Shown: positions 17,463 to 25,711, numbered from the stretch's first letter. The stretch: 64,000 bases of DNA from Actinoalloteichus caeruleus DSM 43889 (GCF_000429185.2 NZ_AUBJ02000001.1:5766001-5830000); one strand, 5' to 3'. The notes: generated from the letters alone by a model not told the origin. Numbers and translations are program-made.

Positions 17463-18139
17463 CGGCAGCCGAGGACGCGACCATGGACAGCACCGGAACC
17501 CCGACCGGCGCCGACTGGGCGAAGGCGGAAGCGCCAGAGCCCGCCGACCCCGCCGGCGTGACACCGACCGCCGTCCCGGTGGTCAACATCGCCAACGCCC
17601 TGACGGTCTTCCGCCTCGTCCTGGTGCCCTTCTTCCTCGTCGCCCTGTTCGTGGGGGCGGAGGGCGGGACCTGGCGCCTGGTCGCCGCCGGGCTCTTCGC
17701 GCTCGCGGCCATCACCGACCGCCTGGACGGGGACCTCGCCCGCCGCCGAGGCCTCATCACGGACTTCGGCAAGATCGCGGACCCGATCGCCGACAAGGCG
17801 CTGATCGGGGCGGCACTGGTGGGGCTCAGCGTGCTCGGCGAGCTGCCCTGGTGGGTGACCATCGCGATCGGTGTCCGCGAGCTCGGCGTCACCCTGCTGC
17901 GGTTCTGGGTGATCCGGCACGGCGTGATCCCCGCCAGCCGGGGAGGGAAGCTCAAGACCCTCGTCCAGATCGTCGCCATCGGCCTGTACGTGCTGCCGCT
18001 CTCCGACGGCTTCGACCTGGTGCGCTGGTCGGTGATGGCGGTGGCGTTGCTGCTCACCCTCGCGACCGGGATCGACTACGTGGTTCGGGCCGTGCGCATG
18101 CGCGCCCGGGGGCGGCGGGCGCTCGCGGGTACCGCGTGA
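17459..18139 (+). CDS. pgsA: CDP-diacylglycerol-glycerol-3-phosphate 3-phosphatidyltransferase
   Basis: Integral membrane enzyme that makes phosphatidylglycerol phosphate from CDP-diacylglycerol and glycerol 3-phosphate. 226 residues, with a roughly 40-residue hydrophilic N-terminal extension and then about six membrane helices. The complete CDP-alcohol phosphatidyltransferase signature DG-x2-AR-x8-G-x3-D-x3-D is present: D90, G91, A94, R95, G104, D108, D112. It starts at GTG 17459, overlapping rimO by GTGA, and its stop overlaps the cinA GTG the same way. It occupies the position of pgsA3 (Rv2746c) between argA and clgR in Mycobacterium. Confidence 0.95.
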   Translation: MTAAEDATMDSTGTPTGADWAKAEAPEPADPAGVTPTAVPVVNIANALTVFRLVLVPFFLVALFVGAEGGTWRLVAAGLFALAAITDRLDGDLARRRGLITDFGKIADPIADKALIGAALVGLSVLGELPWWVTIAIGVRELGVTLLRFWVIRHGVIPASRGGKLKTLVQIVAIGLYVLPLSDGFDLVRWSVMAVALLLTLATGIDYVVRAVRMRARGRRALAGTA

Positions 18140-18663
18140 GCCGAGCGGACGACCACTCGCCCCTGCCCGGGTTCGGGCTGGACGAGGAGCGTCTCACCCT
18201 CCTCCTGGACAGGCTCCGCCAGCGTGGTGAGACGGTGGCCGCGGCCGAGTCCCTGACGGCGGGCCTGGTCACCGGGCTGTTGACCTCGGTTCCCGGGGCC
18301 AGCGCGGTCGTCAGGGGCGGCCTCGTCGTGTACGGGACCGACCTGAAGGGCAGCCTCGCGGGCGTCGACACCGCCGTGCTCGACGAGCACGGGCCCGTGC
18401 ACCCCGAGGTCGCCAGGCGGCTCGCGGAGGGAGCTCGGCGGCGCTGCGGGGCGGACTGGGGTCTGGGGCTCACCGGGGTCGCCGGCCCGGACCCGCAGAA
18501 CGGGCTCCCACCCGGCCTCGTGCACGTCGCGGTGGCCGGCGCGGACGAGGTCACGGTCCGTACGCTCCGGCTGTCCCGCTCCCGGCACGGCGTGCGCGCG
18601 GCGGCGGTCCGCGCCGCTCTCGACGCCCTCGGCGCGGCCCTGGACCGGGCGCCACCCGCGTGA
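18136..18663 (+). CDS. CinA C-terminal domain protein (NMN amidohydrolase-like)
   Basis: 175-residue protein consisting only of the CinA C-terminal domain. In well-studied bacteria this domain deamidates nicotinamide mononucleotide for NAD recycling; the same activity is inferred here. Signatures seen: VAAAESLTAGLVTGLLTSVPGAS near the N-terminus (usual AESCTGG, here with Leu for Cys), VVYGTDLK, and GLTGVAGPD. The N-terminal MoaB-like domain of full CinA is absent, which is common for stand-alone forms. It starts at GTG 18136, overlapping pgsA by 4 bp, so rimO-pgsA-cinA form one tightly coupled operon. No gene lies in the 296 bp before clgR. Confidence 0.92.
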   Translation: MSRADDHSPLPGFGLDEERLTLLLDRLRQRGETVAAAESLTAGLVTGLLTSVPGASAVVRGGLVVYGTDLKGSLAGVDTAVLDEHGPVHPEVARRLAEGARRRCGADWGLGLTGVAGPDPQNGLPPGLVHVAVAGADEVTVRTLRLSRSRHGVRAAAVRAALDALGAALDRAPPA

Positions 18664-18782
18664 GGGACGGGGAAGGCCCGGTCGCGCCCGGTCACCGGCC
18701 GGCGCCCGGACGCCGGCCGGAATGCCGGGCGGTCGCGATCCGTTAACCCGATCAGGCAAACAACAGGGGGAACTGGCTGGAC

Positions 18783-18811
18783 GGGAACCCGTTCGCCCTC
18801 GGCGGACGTTG
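18783..18811 (+). promoter_or_regulatory. ECF-type promoter with embedded ClgR-like operator upstream of clgR
   Basis: GGGAACC (18783-18789) and CGTTG (18807-18811), separated by 17 bp, match the SigE-type ECF pattern. Between them, CGCCCTCGGCG (18794-18804) fits the corynebacterial/streptomycete ClgR consensus CGCYNANRGCG except for T in place of the central A. TTGACC (18809-18814) begins at the downstream end and could be the -35 of a second, housekeeping promoter. The transcript leader to the clgR ATG would be about 140 nt. Consensus sequences are from memory; binding is inferred. Confidence 0.5.
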
Positions 18812-18959
18812 ACCCGAAGTTGCTGATCGTATTGGCTCGGCTGGGTACGGTGGAGTGGACGGCGCGCTCAACTGGATCGTCGTTCGATCGCGGCGCGCTG
18901 CCGGCGCGTCAGCCCGACAGTGAACCGTCGAACACATCCAGGGTGGAAGGAGACACGGC

Positions 18960-19415
18960 ATGGCCGTTCTGTTGCGGGAGGCCATCGGCGAGCGCCTGCG
19001 TGAGGAACGCACGGCCCAGCGCCGCACTCTGCGTGAGGTGTCCAGGATCGCCCGGGTCAGCCTGGGCTACCTGTCCGAGGTCGAGCGGGGGCGCAAGGAG
19101 GCCTCCAGCGAGCTCCTCGCGGCCATCTGCGACGCCCTGGAACTGGAGCTGCCCAGGCTCCTCGACGACGTGGCCACCGAGATCCGGTCCGACGCCGGGA
19201 CCCGCCAGGTGGCGACGCCGGTGCCCGGCGCCGCTGCCCGGGTGGCCCAGCCGGCGACCGCCGAGGCCCGGGTCGCGCGGCAGGCCCAGCAGTCGGACGA
19301 GCTCGTCCCCGCCGTGGTGGGGGAGCAGTTCTCGGAGTTCGCCGTCGCCCCGGTGCTCGGCGGACGCCTCGACTCCTCGATGCGCATCACCAACAAGGTG
19401 GTGGTGGCGGCCTGA
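18960..19415 (+). CDS. clgR: XRE-family transcriptional activator ClgR
   Basis: DNA-binding regulator of proteolysis (clpP, clpC, acr2) and of the psp envelope-stress operon in actinobacteria. 151 residues with an N-terminal Cro/C1-type helix-turn-helix (about 8-65): [17 protein letters not shown], then [21 protein letters not shown], the strongly conserved ClgR recognition region. A flexible Ala/Gln-rich middle leads to a conserved C-terminal tail ending [10 protein letters not shown]; hydrophobic Val-Ala ends like this are used as Clp protease degrons in ClgR. The ATG at 18960 has GGAAGGAG 7 bp upstream. It lies just before the membrane-protein, pspA, pspM genes, as clgR does in Mycobacterium (Rv2745c-Rv2744c-Rv2743c), and a likely autoregulatory site is upstream. 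Confidence 0.95.
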   Translation: MAVLLREAIGERLREERTAQRRTLREVSRIARVSLGYLSEVERGRKEASSELLAAICDALELELPRLLDDVATEIRSDAGTRQVATPVPGAAARVAQPATAEARVARQAQQSDELVPAVVGEQFSEFAVAPVLGGRLDSSMRITNKVVVAA

Positions 19416-19634
19416 CGAGCCGCTTCCCGGTTCGGACCCGGGTCACGACCGCCACCCCCGCGCGGCCTGCTGCCACCCGGTGATCGGGTCAGCACCACCA
19501 CGCGAGTGCGCCTGACTACTATTGGGGGCACTTCGTTGACCGGGGGCCACGGAGCGACGTCATAACACGTCACGGTGTGGGGCACCCGGAATTCGAGACG
19601 TGTCAGAACCCTCGGAGCGGGTGGGGGACCACCA

Positions 19635-20354
19635 GTGATTCTCGAAGTCCTCGTCGCGGTACTGGCGGTCGTCGTGCTGGCGGGCGGGGCACTGCTGTTC
19701 GTCGCCGTGCGGCGATCCCGGAGCGGCACCTCGTCCCCGCGCCTCGCGGCCGAGGCGCCCCGCCCGGTGCGCGGTAGCCCCGCCCAGGTCTGGGCGGAGC
19801 GGGCGGAGCGGGCGGCGCGCGCCATCACCTCCGCCACGGCGGGTCGACCCGAGCTGTCGGGTGTCCACGACGACGTGGAGCTCGTGCTGGTGGAGGTGCG
19901 GTCCAGCGCGGCCGAGGTGGCCAGGCTCGACCAGCTGTTGGGCCAGGACCTGGCCCCCGAACTGCGGGCCGAGTCGCAGCGCCTGTCCCAGGCCGCCGAC
20001 CAGGCGACGGACGAGGTCACCCGGGCCGAGCTGGCCGGCGCGGCCGCCTCCGTCACCGACCGGCTCCGGGCCGCGGAGGCGCGGCAGGGGGCGAAGGAGA
20101 CGCTGCTCGCCAGGATGCGGGGTGCGGTGGCGGGTCTGGAACGGTCCCGCACGGAGATCGCCGAGTTGACCTCCGCCCGTGCCCTCCCGGTCACCGTCGG
20201 TGACCCGGTGGCTGACCTGGCCGACCGACTGCGTGGTTTGCGGTCCGGGCTGGTGGAGGTTCAGCGGCTCTCGGCGGCGGGGGGTGACCCGGGCTCTGGT
20301 CAGGGACAGCCCCGAGATGTTCCGGGGTCGCTGGAACCGCGCGACGGTACCTGA
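19635..20354 (+). CDS. Single-pass membrane-anchored coiled-coil protein of the psp locus, unknown function
   Basis: 239 residues. The first 25 form one hydrophobic segment (LEVLVAVLAVVVLAGGALLFVAV) followed by basic residues, so the rest should face the cytoplasm. Residues about 50-215 are rich in Ala, Glu, Arg, Leu and Gln with heptad-like spacing (AELAGAAASVTDRLRAAEARQ), predicting long coiled coils. The GTG at 19635 is chosen because the membrane segment begins at once; an in-frame GTG at 19575 would add an Arg-rich stretch. It sits between clgR and pspA, where Mycobacterium has no gene, and ends about 90 bp before pspA. A membrane partner for PspA is a reasonable guess; no family is recognised. 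Confidence 0.75.
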   Translation: MILEVLVAVLAVVVLAGGALLFVAVRRSRSGTSSPRLAAEAPRPVRGSPAQVWAERAERAARAITSATAGRPELSGVHDDVELVLVEVRSSAAEVARLDQLLGQDLAPELRAESQRLSQAADQATDEVTRAELAGAAASVTDRLRAAEARQGAKETLLARMRGAVAGLERSRTEIAELTSARALPVTVGDPVADLADRLRGLRSGLVEVQRLSAAGGDPGSGQGQPRDVPGSLEPRDGT

Positions 20355-20441
20355 CACGATGGAACAGGCAATCAGGCATCGGGTGATTATCCGGATAGTC
20401 GCCTCGGGCGGCCGGGTAGCAGAAGAAGGCAGGCGGAGGAG

Positions 20442-21260
20442 ATGGCCAACCCGTTCGTGAAGTTCTGGAAGTACCTCATGGCGGCGTTCTCGTCGAAGAT
20501 CGACGAGCACGCGGACCCGAAGGTGCAGATCCAGCAGGCCATCGAGGAGGCGCAGCGGCAGCACCAGGCGCTGTCCCAGCAGGCCGCCGCCGTGATCGGC
20601 AACCAGCGTCAGCTGGAGATGAAGCTCAACCGGCGGCTTGGGGACGTCGAGAAGCTCCAGGCCTCGGCCAGGCAGGCACTGGTGATGGCCGATGACGCCA
20701 GGAACCAGGGTGACCTGGAGAAGGCACAGCAGTACGAGAACAGCGCCCAGGCGTTCGCGGCCCAGCTGGTCAGCGCCGAGCAGGAGATCGAGGACCTCAA
20801 GAGCCTCCACGACTCCGCGCTCCAGGCCGCCAACGAGGCCAAGCAGGCGGTGGAGCGCAACGCCATGCAGCTCCAGCAGAAGATCGCCGAGCGCACCAAG
20901 CTGCTCAGCCAGCTGGAGCAGGCGAAGATGCAGGAGCAGGTGTCCAGCTCCCTCCAGCAGATGAGCGAGCTCGCCGCCCCGAAGAACACCCCGTCGCTCG
21001 ACGAGGTCCGCGACAAGATCGAGAAGCGGTACTCGACGGCGATGGGGCAGACGGAGCTGGCGAAGAACTCGGTCCAGGGGCGGATGATGGAGGTCGAACA
21101 GGCCTCGGTGAACATGGCCGGTGTCTCCAGGCTGGAGCAGATCCGTGCCAGCATGGGTGGGGGATCCGCTGGCCAGGTGGGTGGCGGTGCCGCGGCGCCG
21201 CAGCCGGCCCAGCCGCAGAACATCCAGCAGCCCGGTCAGCAGCAGCCAGGCCAGGCCTGA
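20442..21260 (+). CDS. pspA: Phage shock protein A / IM30 family
   Basis: Peripheral membrane protein that assembles on damaged inner membrane and maintains the proton barrier. 272 residues, almost entirely alpha-helical coiled coil (about 5-225): [21 protein letters not shown] is the amphipathic membrane-binding start, followed by the family blocks [21 protein letters not shown] and [21 protein letters not shown]. The last 40 residues are a Gly/Gln/Pro tail typical of actinobacterial members (35-kDa antigen of Mycobacterium). The ATG at 20442 follows GGCGGAGGAG. It is the third gene of the clgR block and is followed 22 bp later by pspM. Confidence 0.96.
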   Translation: MANPFVKFWKYLMAAFSSKIDEHADPKVQIQQAIEEAQRQHQALSQQAAAVIGNQRQLEMKLNRRLGDVEKLQASARQALVMADDARNQGDLEKAQQYENSAQAFAAQLVSAEQEIEDLKSLHDSALQAANEAKQAVERNAMQLQQKIAERTKLLSQLEQAKMQEQVSSSLQQMSELAAPKNTPSLDEVRDKIEKRYSTAMGQTELAKNSVQGRMMEVEQASVNMAGVSRLEQIRASMGGGSAGQVGGGAAAPQPAQPQNIQQPGQQQPGQA

Positions 21261-21282
21261 GCGACCGAGGGTGTGACTCCAG

Positions 21283-22083
21283 GTGGCGGATCGCAGGGGC
21301 GACGTGTCCGACCTCGTTTCGGTGGCGAACCAGGCCGGTGGCCTGATCGCCAGCAAGTTCCGCCAGGGCCTGGACAAGTGGCGTGACCCGCGGGCCCAGC
21401 TGCTGCGCAAGCGGCGCCGGGCCCGGCGGGGCCTCTACGTCAAGACCGGTTTAGCCGCCCTCGCCGGGGCGTTCGCGTTCACCGTGGGCAGCGAGCCAGG
21501 GCTGGAGACGTCCGAGGTCGTCGTGGGCGGGGTGAGCGCCCTGATCGGGGCGAGCGCGGTGTCCTCCGGCGTGCGGACAGTCCGGCTGTACCGGACCCCG
21601 CTGCCCGAGGAGGCGGTGGCACCGCCACCTCCGCCGCCCCTGCCCGATCCGGGTTCCGCCGCGCACAAGCCGATGCGGCGGCTCGCCGACGCGGAGGCCA
21701 GTCTCGCGGAGTTGCTCCACCAGTTGTCCACCCCGGTCGGCGGGGCGCCGCTCGTCCCGGAGGAGTCCGTGCGGAGGATTCGGGGGACCGCGCGGGAGGC
21801 GGGTGACGCGGCTCGGGCGGCCGCCGCTCGGCTCCAGGCGGTCGAGCGGGCCAGGGATGCCTCTCCCGCCTCGGAACGTGCCGCCCTGGCCGGGGACATC
21901 GACCGGTTGGCCGCCAGGCTCCACGACGGCGTGGACGGCTTCGGGCGGTTGGTGGCCACGGCGGGTCGCACCGTCGCAGCCCATGACCACGACACCTCCG
22001 CGCCGGCGCTCACCGAGGCCGCGGACTACCTCGACGGGCTCGCCGCCGGGCTGCGGGAGCTGTCCCGCTCACCCCGGCTCTGA
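21283..22083 (+). CDS. pspM: PspM-like envelope-stress membrane protein
   Basis: 266-residue membrane protein resembling mycobacterial Rv2743c, which in that system binds PspA and holds it at the membrane. The N-terminal 45 residues are charged (KFRQGLDKWRDPRAQLLRKRRRARRG), followed by two hydrophobic segments (about 50-67 and 75-92), a Pro-rich hinge (PPPPPPLPDPGS) and a long Ala/Arg/Glu helical C-terminus with coiled-coil character. It starts at GTG 21283, 22 bp after pspA, so co-transcription is almost certain. Assignment rests on position plus membrane layout; no sequence comparison was possible. A GC-rich hairpin follows the gene at 22115-22129. Confidence 0.8.
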   Translation: MADRRGDVSDLVSVANQAGGLIASKFRQGLDKWRDPRAQLLRKRRRARRGLYVKTGLAALAGAFAFTVGSEPGLETSEVVVGGVSALIGASAVSSGVRTVRLYRTPLPEEAVAPPPPPPLPDPGSAAHKPMRRLADAEASLAELLHQLSTPVGGAPLVPEESVRRIRGTAREAGDAARAAAARLQAVERARDASPASERAALAGDIDRLAARLHDGVDGFGRLVATAGRTVAAHDHDTSAPALTEAADYLDGLAAGLRELSRSPRL

Positions 22084-22114
22084 CCGGGGTTCCCCCTTCC
22101 CGTACCCCCACCCT

Positions 22115-22129
22115 CGGCCCCGGGGGCCG
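22115..22129. terminator. Possible terminator of the psp operon
   Basis: Near-perfect palindrome CGGCCCC-G-GGGGCCG about 30 bp after the pspM stop. There is no T run, so this is only a candidate of the GC-hairpin kind common in actinobacteria. Confidence 0.35.
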
Positions 22130-22304
22130 GCAGCCCGGTTCCCACTCTCGGACCATGTGCGGCAGGCCGGGTGGAGCCGTCAGGAGGGCGGGTTCGGCCC
22201 GGGTGCGCGCCGGAGGGGTGCGCTGGGCTGGCGGTGCCAGGAACCCGGCCGGAATGAGCACTGGAGTCCCTCCCGCCTCGGGAGCGGCCTCGCGGGGACG
22301 GCGT

Positions 22305-22488
22305 TCGGCGTCGCCTCCTTCCGCTTCGGGTGAGCTCGGCGGCCTGAACCTCCGGTCCGCGTGGGACGTCGGTGTGGATGCCGGTGGGCGCGCGGGCGGG
22401 CCGCCGGTGGTGTTGGGCGGACGGCGGGCGCCGCGTGGTGGCAGGATGCGACCTCGCGCGGGGAGGTGTCGGCATGCCGTTGTGGCGG
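22305..22488 (+). repeat. Left copy of 185-bp direct repeat (truncated permease start)
   Basis: 184 bp matching 24273-24457 with about six substitutions and one single-base indel. It reproduces the permease upstream region, its ribosome site and the codons for MPLWR (ATG at 22474), then diverges abruptly. The reading frame after the break is noise, so the copy is a non-functional stub. Confidence 0.95.
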
Positions 22489-22559
22489 TCCTCGTCGGCC
22501 TCGGCAGCGACGAGACGGCCTCTCGCCACGATGTGGGGCGGGGGCCGTCCAGCGCGTGT

Positions 22560-22760
22560 TCACCGGTCGTCACGGCCGGCCTGGATGGCGCGCGGGAAAG
22601 AGGACCACCGTGGGCCCGTAACGGTGACGTGGCCAGCGGCCCGATCTTTGGTGTCCCGCACCGCGACACCGTCGGCGAACCGGCCGACCTCGACGCGGGC
22701 GGAACCATTCCGCGACCGGCGTGCCTTCCGCCAGTGCTCCGGCTCGTGGTGCACCGTCAT
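22560..22760 (-). CDS. DUF397 domain-containing protein
   Basis: Small cytoplasmic protein of 66 residues that is nearly all DUF397 domain: WRKARRSRNGSARVEVGRFADGVAVRDTKD is the family signature. DUF397 proteins are partner genes of XRE/DUF5753 (Scr1-type) regulators in actinomycetes and are considered small regulatory or antitoxin-linked proteins; biochemical role unclear. The ATG at 22760 overlaps the stop of the DUF5753 gene by ATGA, the usual coupling of such pairs. The C-terminus (TGPRWSSFPRAIQAGRDDR) is less typical and may reflect loss of the original end, which lies close to the edge of the left repeat. Confidence 0.9.
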   Translation of the reverse strand: MTVHHEPEHWRKARRSRNGSARVEVGRFADGVAVRDTKDRAAGHVTVTGPRWSSFPRAIQAGRDDR

Positions 22761-23065
22761 GATCTCCTCTCCATTCTCCCGATCACGTCAGCGATGAGTG
22801 CGCAGGTGTCGTCCGGGCTCATCGCGACTTCCCGCACCCTGTCCGCCGCTTCCTGGTACGCGCCGACATCCTTGGCTTCATGGAGGAACAGGGCGGACCG
22901 CCGTGTCTCCAACCGCACCACTGGCGCGTCATCGCCCCCGCGCTCGACGATGCCGAACGCACCCTCGAGCCCGGGATGCCAGCCCACACCCATCGGCACC
23001 ACGCGAAGGTCCACCGTCGGCCACTCGACGACGTGCGGCAGCCACAGCAGGTGCTCGCGCATCAC
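22757..23065 (-). pseudogene. C-terminal fragment of an XRE/DUF5753 (Scr1-type) regulator
   Basis: Only about 102 residues remain of a family normally near 280 residues. The fragment covers the end of the DUF5753 domain: MREHLLWLPHVVEWPTVDLRVVPMGVGWHPGLEGAFGIVE, VVRLETRRSALF and AYQEAADRVREVAMSPDD. The helix-turn-helix half is gone. Regulator-like codons can be followed upstream to about 23090 (GEFIGPRFRHHV), so the break is close to 23100, right where the divergent methyltransferase gene starts at 23113. Whether the ATG at 23065 is used is unknown; without the DNA-binding domain the product cannot be a normal repressor. It still keeps the ATGA overlap with DUF397. Confidence 0.8.
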
Positions 23066-23112
23066 GTGGTGACGGAAGCGTGGACCGATGAACTCACCAG
23101 AACGGATGCCGC

Positions 23113-24246
23113 ATGACCACGCCCCACCAGGACATCCCCGCGTTGCGCGCGGGTTTGGCCGACCAGCTCGCAGCAGAGCTGCCCTCGCGGACCTGGCCCG
23201 AGGTGTTCCGCGTCGTCGACCGCCACGTCTTCGCGCCCCGGTTCGCCTTGTTCGACCCGGTGACAGGCAGCTTCACCCACTACGACGTCCACGATCCCGA
23301 CCCGGTCCGGCGTGCTGAGGCGATGGCGGCCGCGTACTCGAACGACACCTTGATCACGCGGTTCGACGATGACGGCAACCCCATCAGCTCGTCCACCGAA
23401 CCGAGCATGATGGCGTCCATGCTGGCCGCGCTCGATCTGCGCCCTGGCCACCGTGTGCTCGAAGTCGGTACGGGTACCGGCTACAACGCGGCCTTGCTGG
23501 CCAGGTTCGTCGGCGACGAGCAGGTGACCACGATCGATGTGGACGGCGAGCTGATCAACACGGCTCGCGCAGCGCTCGACGTCACCGGCTACGCGCCCAC
23601 CGTGGTGTGCGGCGACGGCGCTGCCGGTGTGCCCGAACGGGCGCCGTTCGACAGGATCATGGCGACCTGCGGTGTGGACCGCGTGCCCGGAGCATGGCTG
23701 GACCAGCTCACGGCGGACGGCGCGATCCTGGTCACCGTCTCGACGGGCATCGCGCTGCTGCGCCGCGCCCCGGACGGCGCCGTTCACGGCCGGTTCTTGG
23801 GGGCAGCGGGGTTCATGCCGCTGCGTTCCCACGGCTACCAGCCGAGGTGGAGCGGCCGTCGCGTTCTCGAGGAGACCGGGGGCAGCGCGGACGACACGCG
23901 TTCCGTCACGGTCCCGAAGGGGCTCGAATTGTCGACGGCGGCGTTCTTCACCTCCCTGATCGCCGAACACGGCCGCCTCGTGTTCCTCGGCGAGGACGAG
24001 CAGGTGGTCTCGTACCGGTGGGTGCATCCGGCATCCGGGTCGTGGGTGCGCGTCGACCTCGGTGAGCATCCGGCGACGGTGCACCAGGCCGGGAGCCGTC
24101 GCCTGTGGGACGAGGTGGAACCCGTGCTGGAGACCTGGGACGTCGCGGGCCGTCCTGAGATCGACCGGTACGGCCTGACCGTCACCACCGACGGTCGCCA
24201 CGTGCTGTGGCTGGACAGCCCGGAACACCACATCACCGCGCTGTGA
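23113..24246 (+). CDS. SAM-dependent methyltransferase, ATP-grasp peptide (RiPP) maturase-system type
   Basis: 377-residue PCMT-like O-methyltransferase. It opens with a helical region and RVVDRHVFAPRFALF, has ISSSTEPSMMASML (residues 91-104) and the SAM-binding loop LEVGTGTGYNAALL (116-129), then FDRIMATCGVDRVPGAWLDQL; this set matches methyltransferases that accompany ATP-grasp ligases in graspetide-like peptide clusters and related FxLD-type systems. The C-terminal third (about 230-377) is an extra domain ending in DSPEHHITAL. No ATP-grasp ligase or precursor peptide gene is in the window, so this is an orphan. The ATG at 23113 has only a weak ribosome site. Upstream is the broken DUF5753 gene and downstream the right-hand repeat. 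Confidence 0.82.
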   Translation: MTTPHQDIPALRAGLADQLAAELPSRTWPEVFRVVDRHVFAPRFALFDPVTGSFTHYDVHDPDPVRRAEAMAAAYSNDTLITRFDDDGNPISSSTEPSMMASMLAALDLRPGHRVLEVGTGTGYNAALLARFVGDEQVTTIDVDGELINTARAALDVTGYAPTVVCGDGAAGVPERAPFDRIMATCGVDRVPGAWLDQLTADGAILVTVSTGIALLRRAPDGAVHGRFLGAAGFMPLRSHGYQPRWSGRRVLEETGGSADDTRSVTVPKGLELSTAAFFTSLIAEHGRLVFLGEDEQVVSYRWVHPASGSWVRVDLGEHPATVHQAGSRRLWDEVEPVLETWDVAGRPEIDRYGLTVTTDGRHVLWLDSPEHHITAL

Positions 24247-24272
24247 CCGTTCGCGAGGTGGTGTCGCCGTGA

Positions 24273-24457
24273 TCGGCGTCGCCTCCTTCCGCCTCGGGTG
24301 AGCTCGGCGGCCTGAACCTCCGGTCCGCGTGGACCGTCGGTGTGGATGCCGGTGGGCGCGCGGGCGGGGCCGCCGGTCGTGTTCGGCGGACGGCGGGCGC
24401 CGCGTGGTGGCAGGATGCGACCTCGCACGGGGAGGTGTCGGCATGCCGTTGTGGCGG
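24273..24457 (+). repeat. Right copy of 185-bp direct repeat (permease upstream region and first codons)
   Basis: Partner of 22305-22488. It includes the GGGGAGG ribosome site and the first five codons of the permease gene, so this is probably the original locus and the left copy the duplicate. Confidence 0.95.
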
Positions 24458-25711
24458 GTGCGAGCGGAGGACGTCACCGGGACGGGCGGGGTGGTCGCGC
24501 CGGAGGAACGGTTGGGCTGGCCGCTGACCTTGGGCTTCGGGGCGCAACACGTGGCGGCGATGTTCAGCGCCACCGTCCTCGTGCCGACGATCACGGGCTT
24601 CCCGGTGACCACGACGTTGTTGTTCTCCGGTCTGGGCACCCTGCTGTTCCTGGTGGTCACCCGCAACCGTGTTCCCGGGTACCTGGGCGCTTCGTTCGCG
24701 TATGTCGGTCCGCTCCTGGCGGCTTCCGAGGCGGGGGCGGAGCCCTCGGCGATGCTCGGTGGGGTGCTGGTGGCGGGCGTGACGTTGGTGATGCTCGGGG
24801 TGGCGGTCAAGGCGTTGGGCGTCGGTCTGGTGGAGGTGTTGCTGCCACCGGTGGTGACCGGGGCCGTCGTGGTCCTCGTCGGGCTCGGGATGGCCCCCCA
24901 CGCCACCGCCAGTGTCTCGGCGCAGCCCGTGGTCGCCGGGGTGACACTCCTGACGATCGTCGTCGCGGCGGTCGTGGGTCGCGGGCTGTGGCGCCGTCTG
25001 GCCGTGGTGCTCGGCATCGCGGTGGGCTGGACCGCGTCCTGGCTGTCCGGGCCCCTGGAGAACGCCCCCGAACTCCTCGACATCCCGTGGACCGGTCTGC
25101 CCGAACTGGTCACACCGGTCATCACGCCCTCGGTGTCGCTGCTGGTCCTACCCGTGGTGATCACCGTCCTCGCGGAGAACCTCGGCCACCTGAAGGCCGT
25201 CGCCGCGGTCACCGGACGTGACCTCGACCGTCACGCCGGCGACGTGCTCATCGGCAACGGGCTGTCCACCAGCCTGGCCGGTGCGGGAGGCGGGGTCGGG
25301 ACCACCACCTACGGGGAGAACATCGGCGTGATGGCGCTGAGCAGGGTGCACTCCACCGCCGCGTGCGCCACGGCGGCGGTCCTGGCCGTGGTGCTGTCCT
25401 TCTCACCTCGCGTTGGCGCGGCGGTGGTCCTCGTCCCGCCAGGAGTGATCGGCGGGGTGGCCCTGGTGCTCTTCGGTCTCATCGCGATGCTCGGCTTCCG
25501 GGTCTGGTCCGACCACCAGGTGGACTTCCGGGATCCGCTGAACCTCGTGGTGGCGGGTGCCGCGTTGGTCGCCGGAGTGGGTGGGCTGACCTTCACCGTC
25601 GGTGGGGTGGAGATCGGCGGGATGGCCTGGGGGGCGCTCGTCGTCGTCCTCCTGTACCCGGTGCTGCGCGGGCTCCGCGCCGTGGTGCCCCGCCGGCCGC
25701 CAGCCGGGTGA
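24443..25711 (+). CDS. Uracil/xanthine permease (NCS2/NAT family)
   Basis: Proton-coupled nucleobase transporter in the inner membrane, 422 residues with about 12-14 hydrophobic segments. Diagnostic blocks: FGAQHVAAMFSATVLVP in segment 1, GASFAYVGP, VLAENLGHLKAV with the conserved Glu of the substrate site, GNGLSTSLAGAGGGVGTTTYGENIGVMALSRVHS, and VPPGVIGGVALVLFG. These fit the UraA-like branch (uracil) better than strict xanthine transporters, but the substrate is not certain. The ATG at 24443 has GGGGAGG 7 bp upstream. The upstream region and first codons are duplicated at 22305-22488. Confidence 0.92.
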   Translation: MPLWRVRAEDVTGTGGVVAPEERLGWPLTLGFGAQHVAAMFSATVLVPTITGFPVTTTLLFSGLGTLLFLVVTRNRVPGYLGASFAYVGPLLAASEAGAEPSAMLGGVLVAGVTLVMLGVAVKALGVGLVEVLLPPVVTGAVVVLVGLGMAPHATASVSAQPVVAGVTLLTIVVAAVVGRGLWRRLAVVLGIAVGWTASWLSGPLENAPELLDIPWTGLPELVTPVITPSVSLLVLPVVITVLAENLGHLKAVAAVTGRDLDRHAGDVLIGNGLSTSLAGAGGGVGTTTYGENIGVMALSRVHSTAACATAAVLAVVLSFSPRVGAAVVLVPPGVIGGVALVLFGLIAMLGFRVWSDHQVDFRDPLNLVVAGAALVAGVGGLTFTVGGVEIGGMAWGALVVVLLYPVLRGLRAVVPRRPPAG

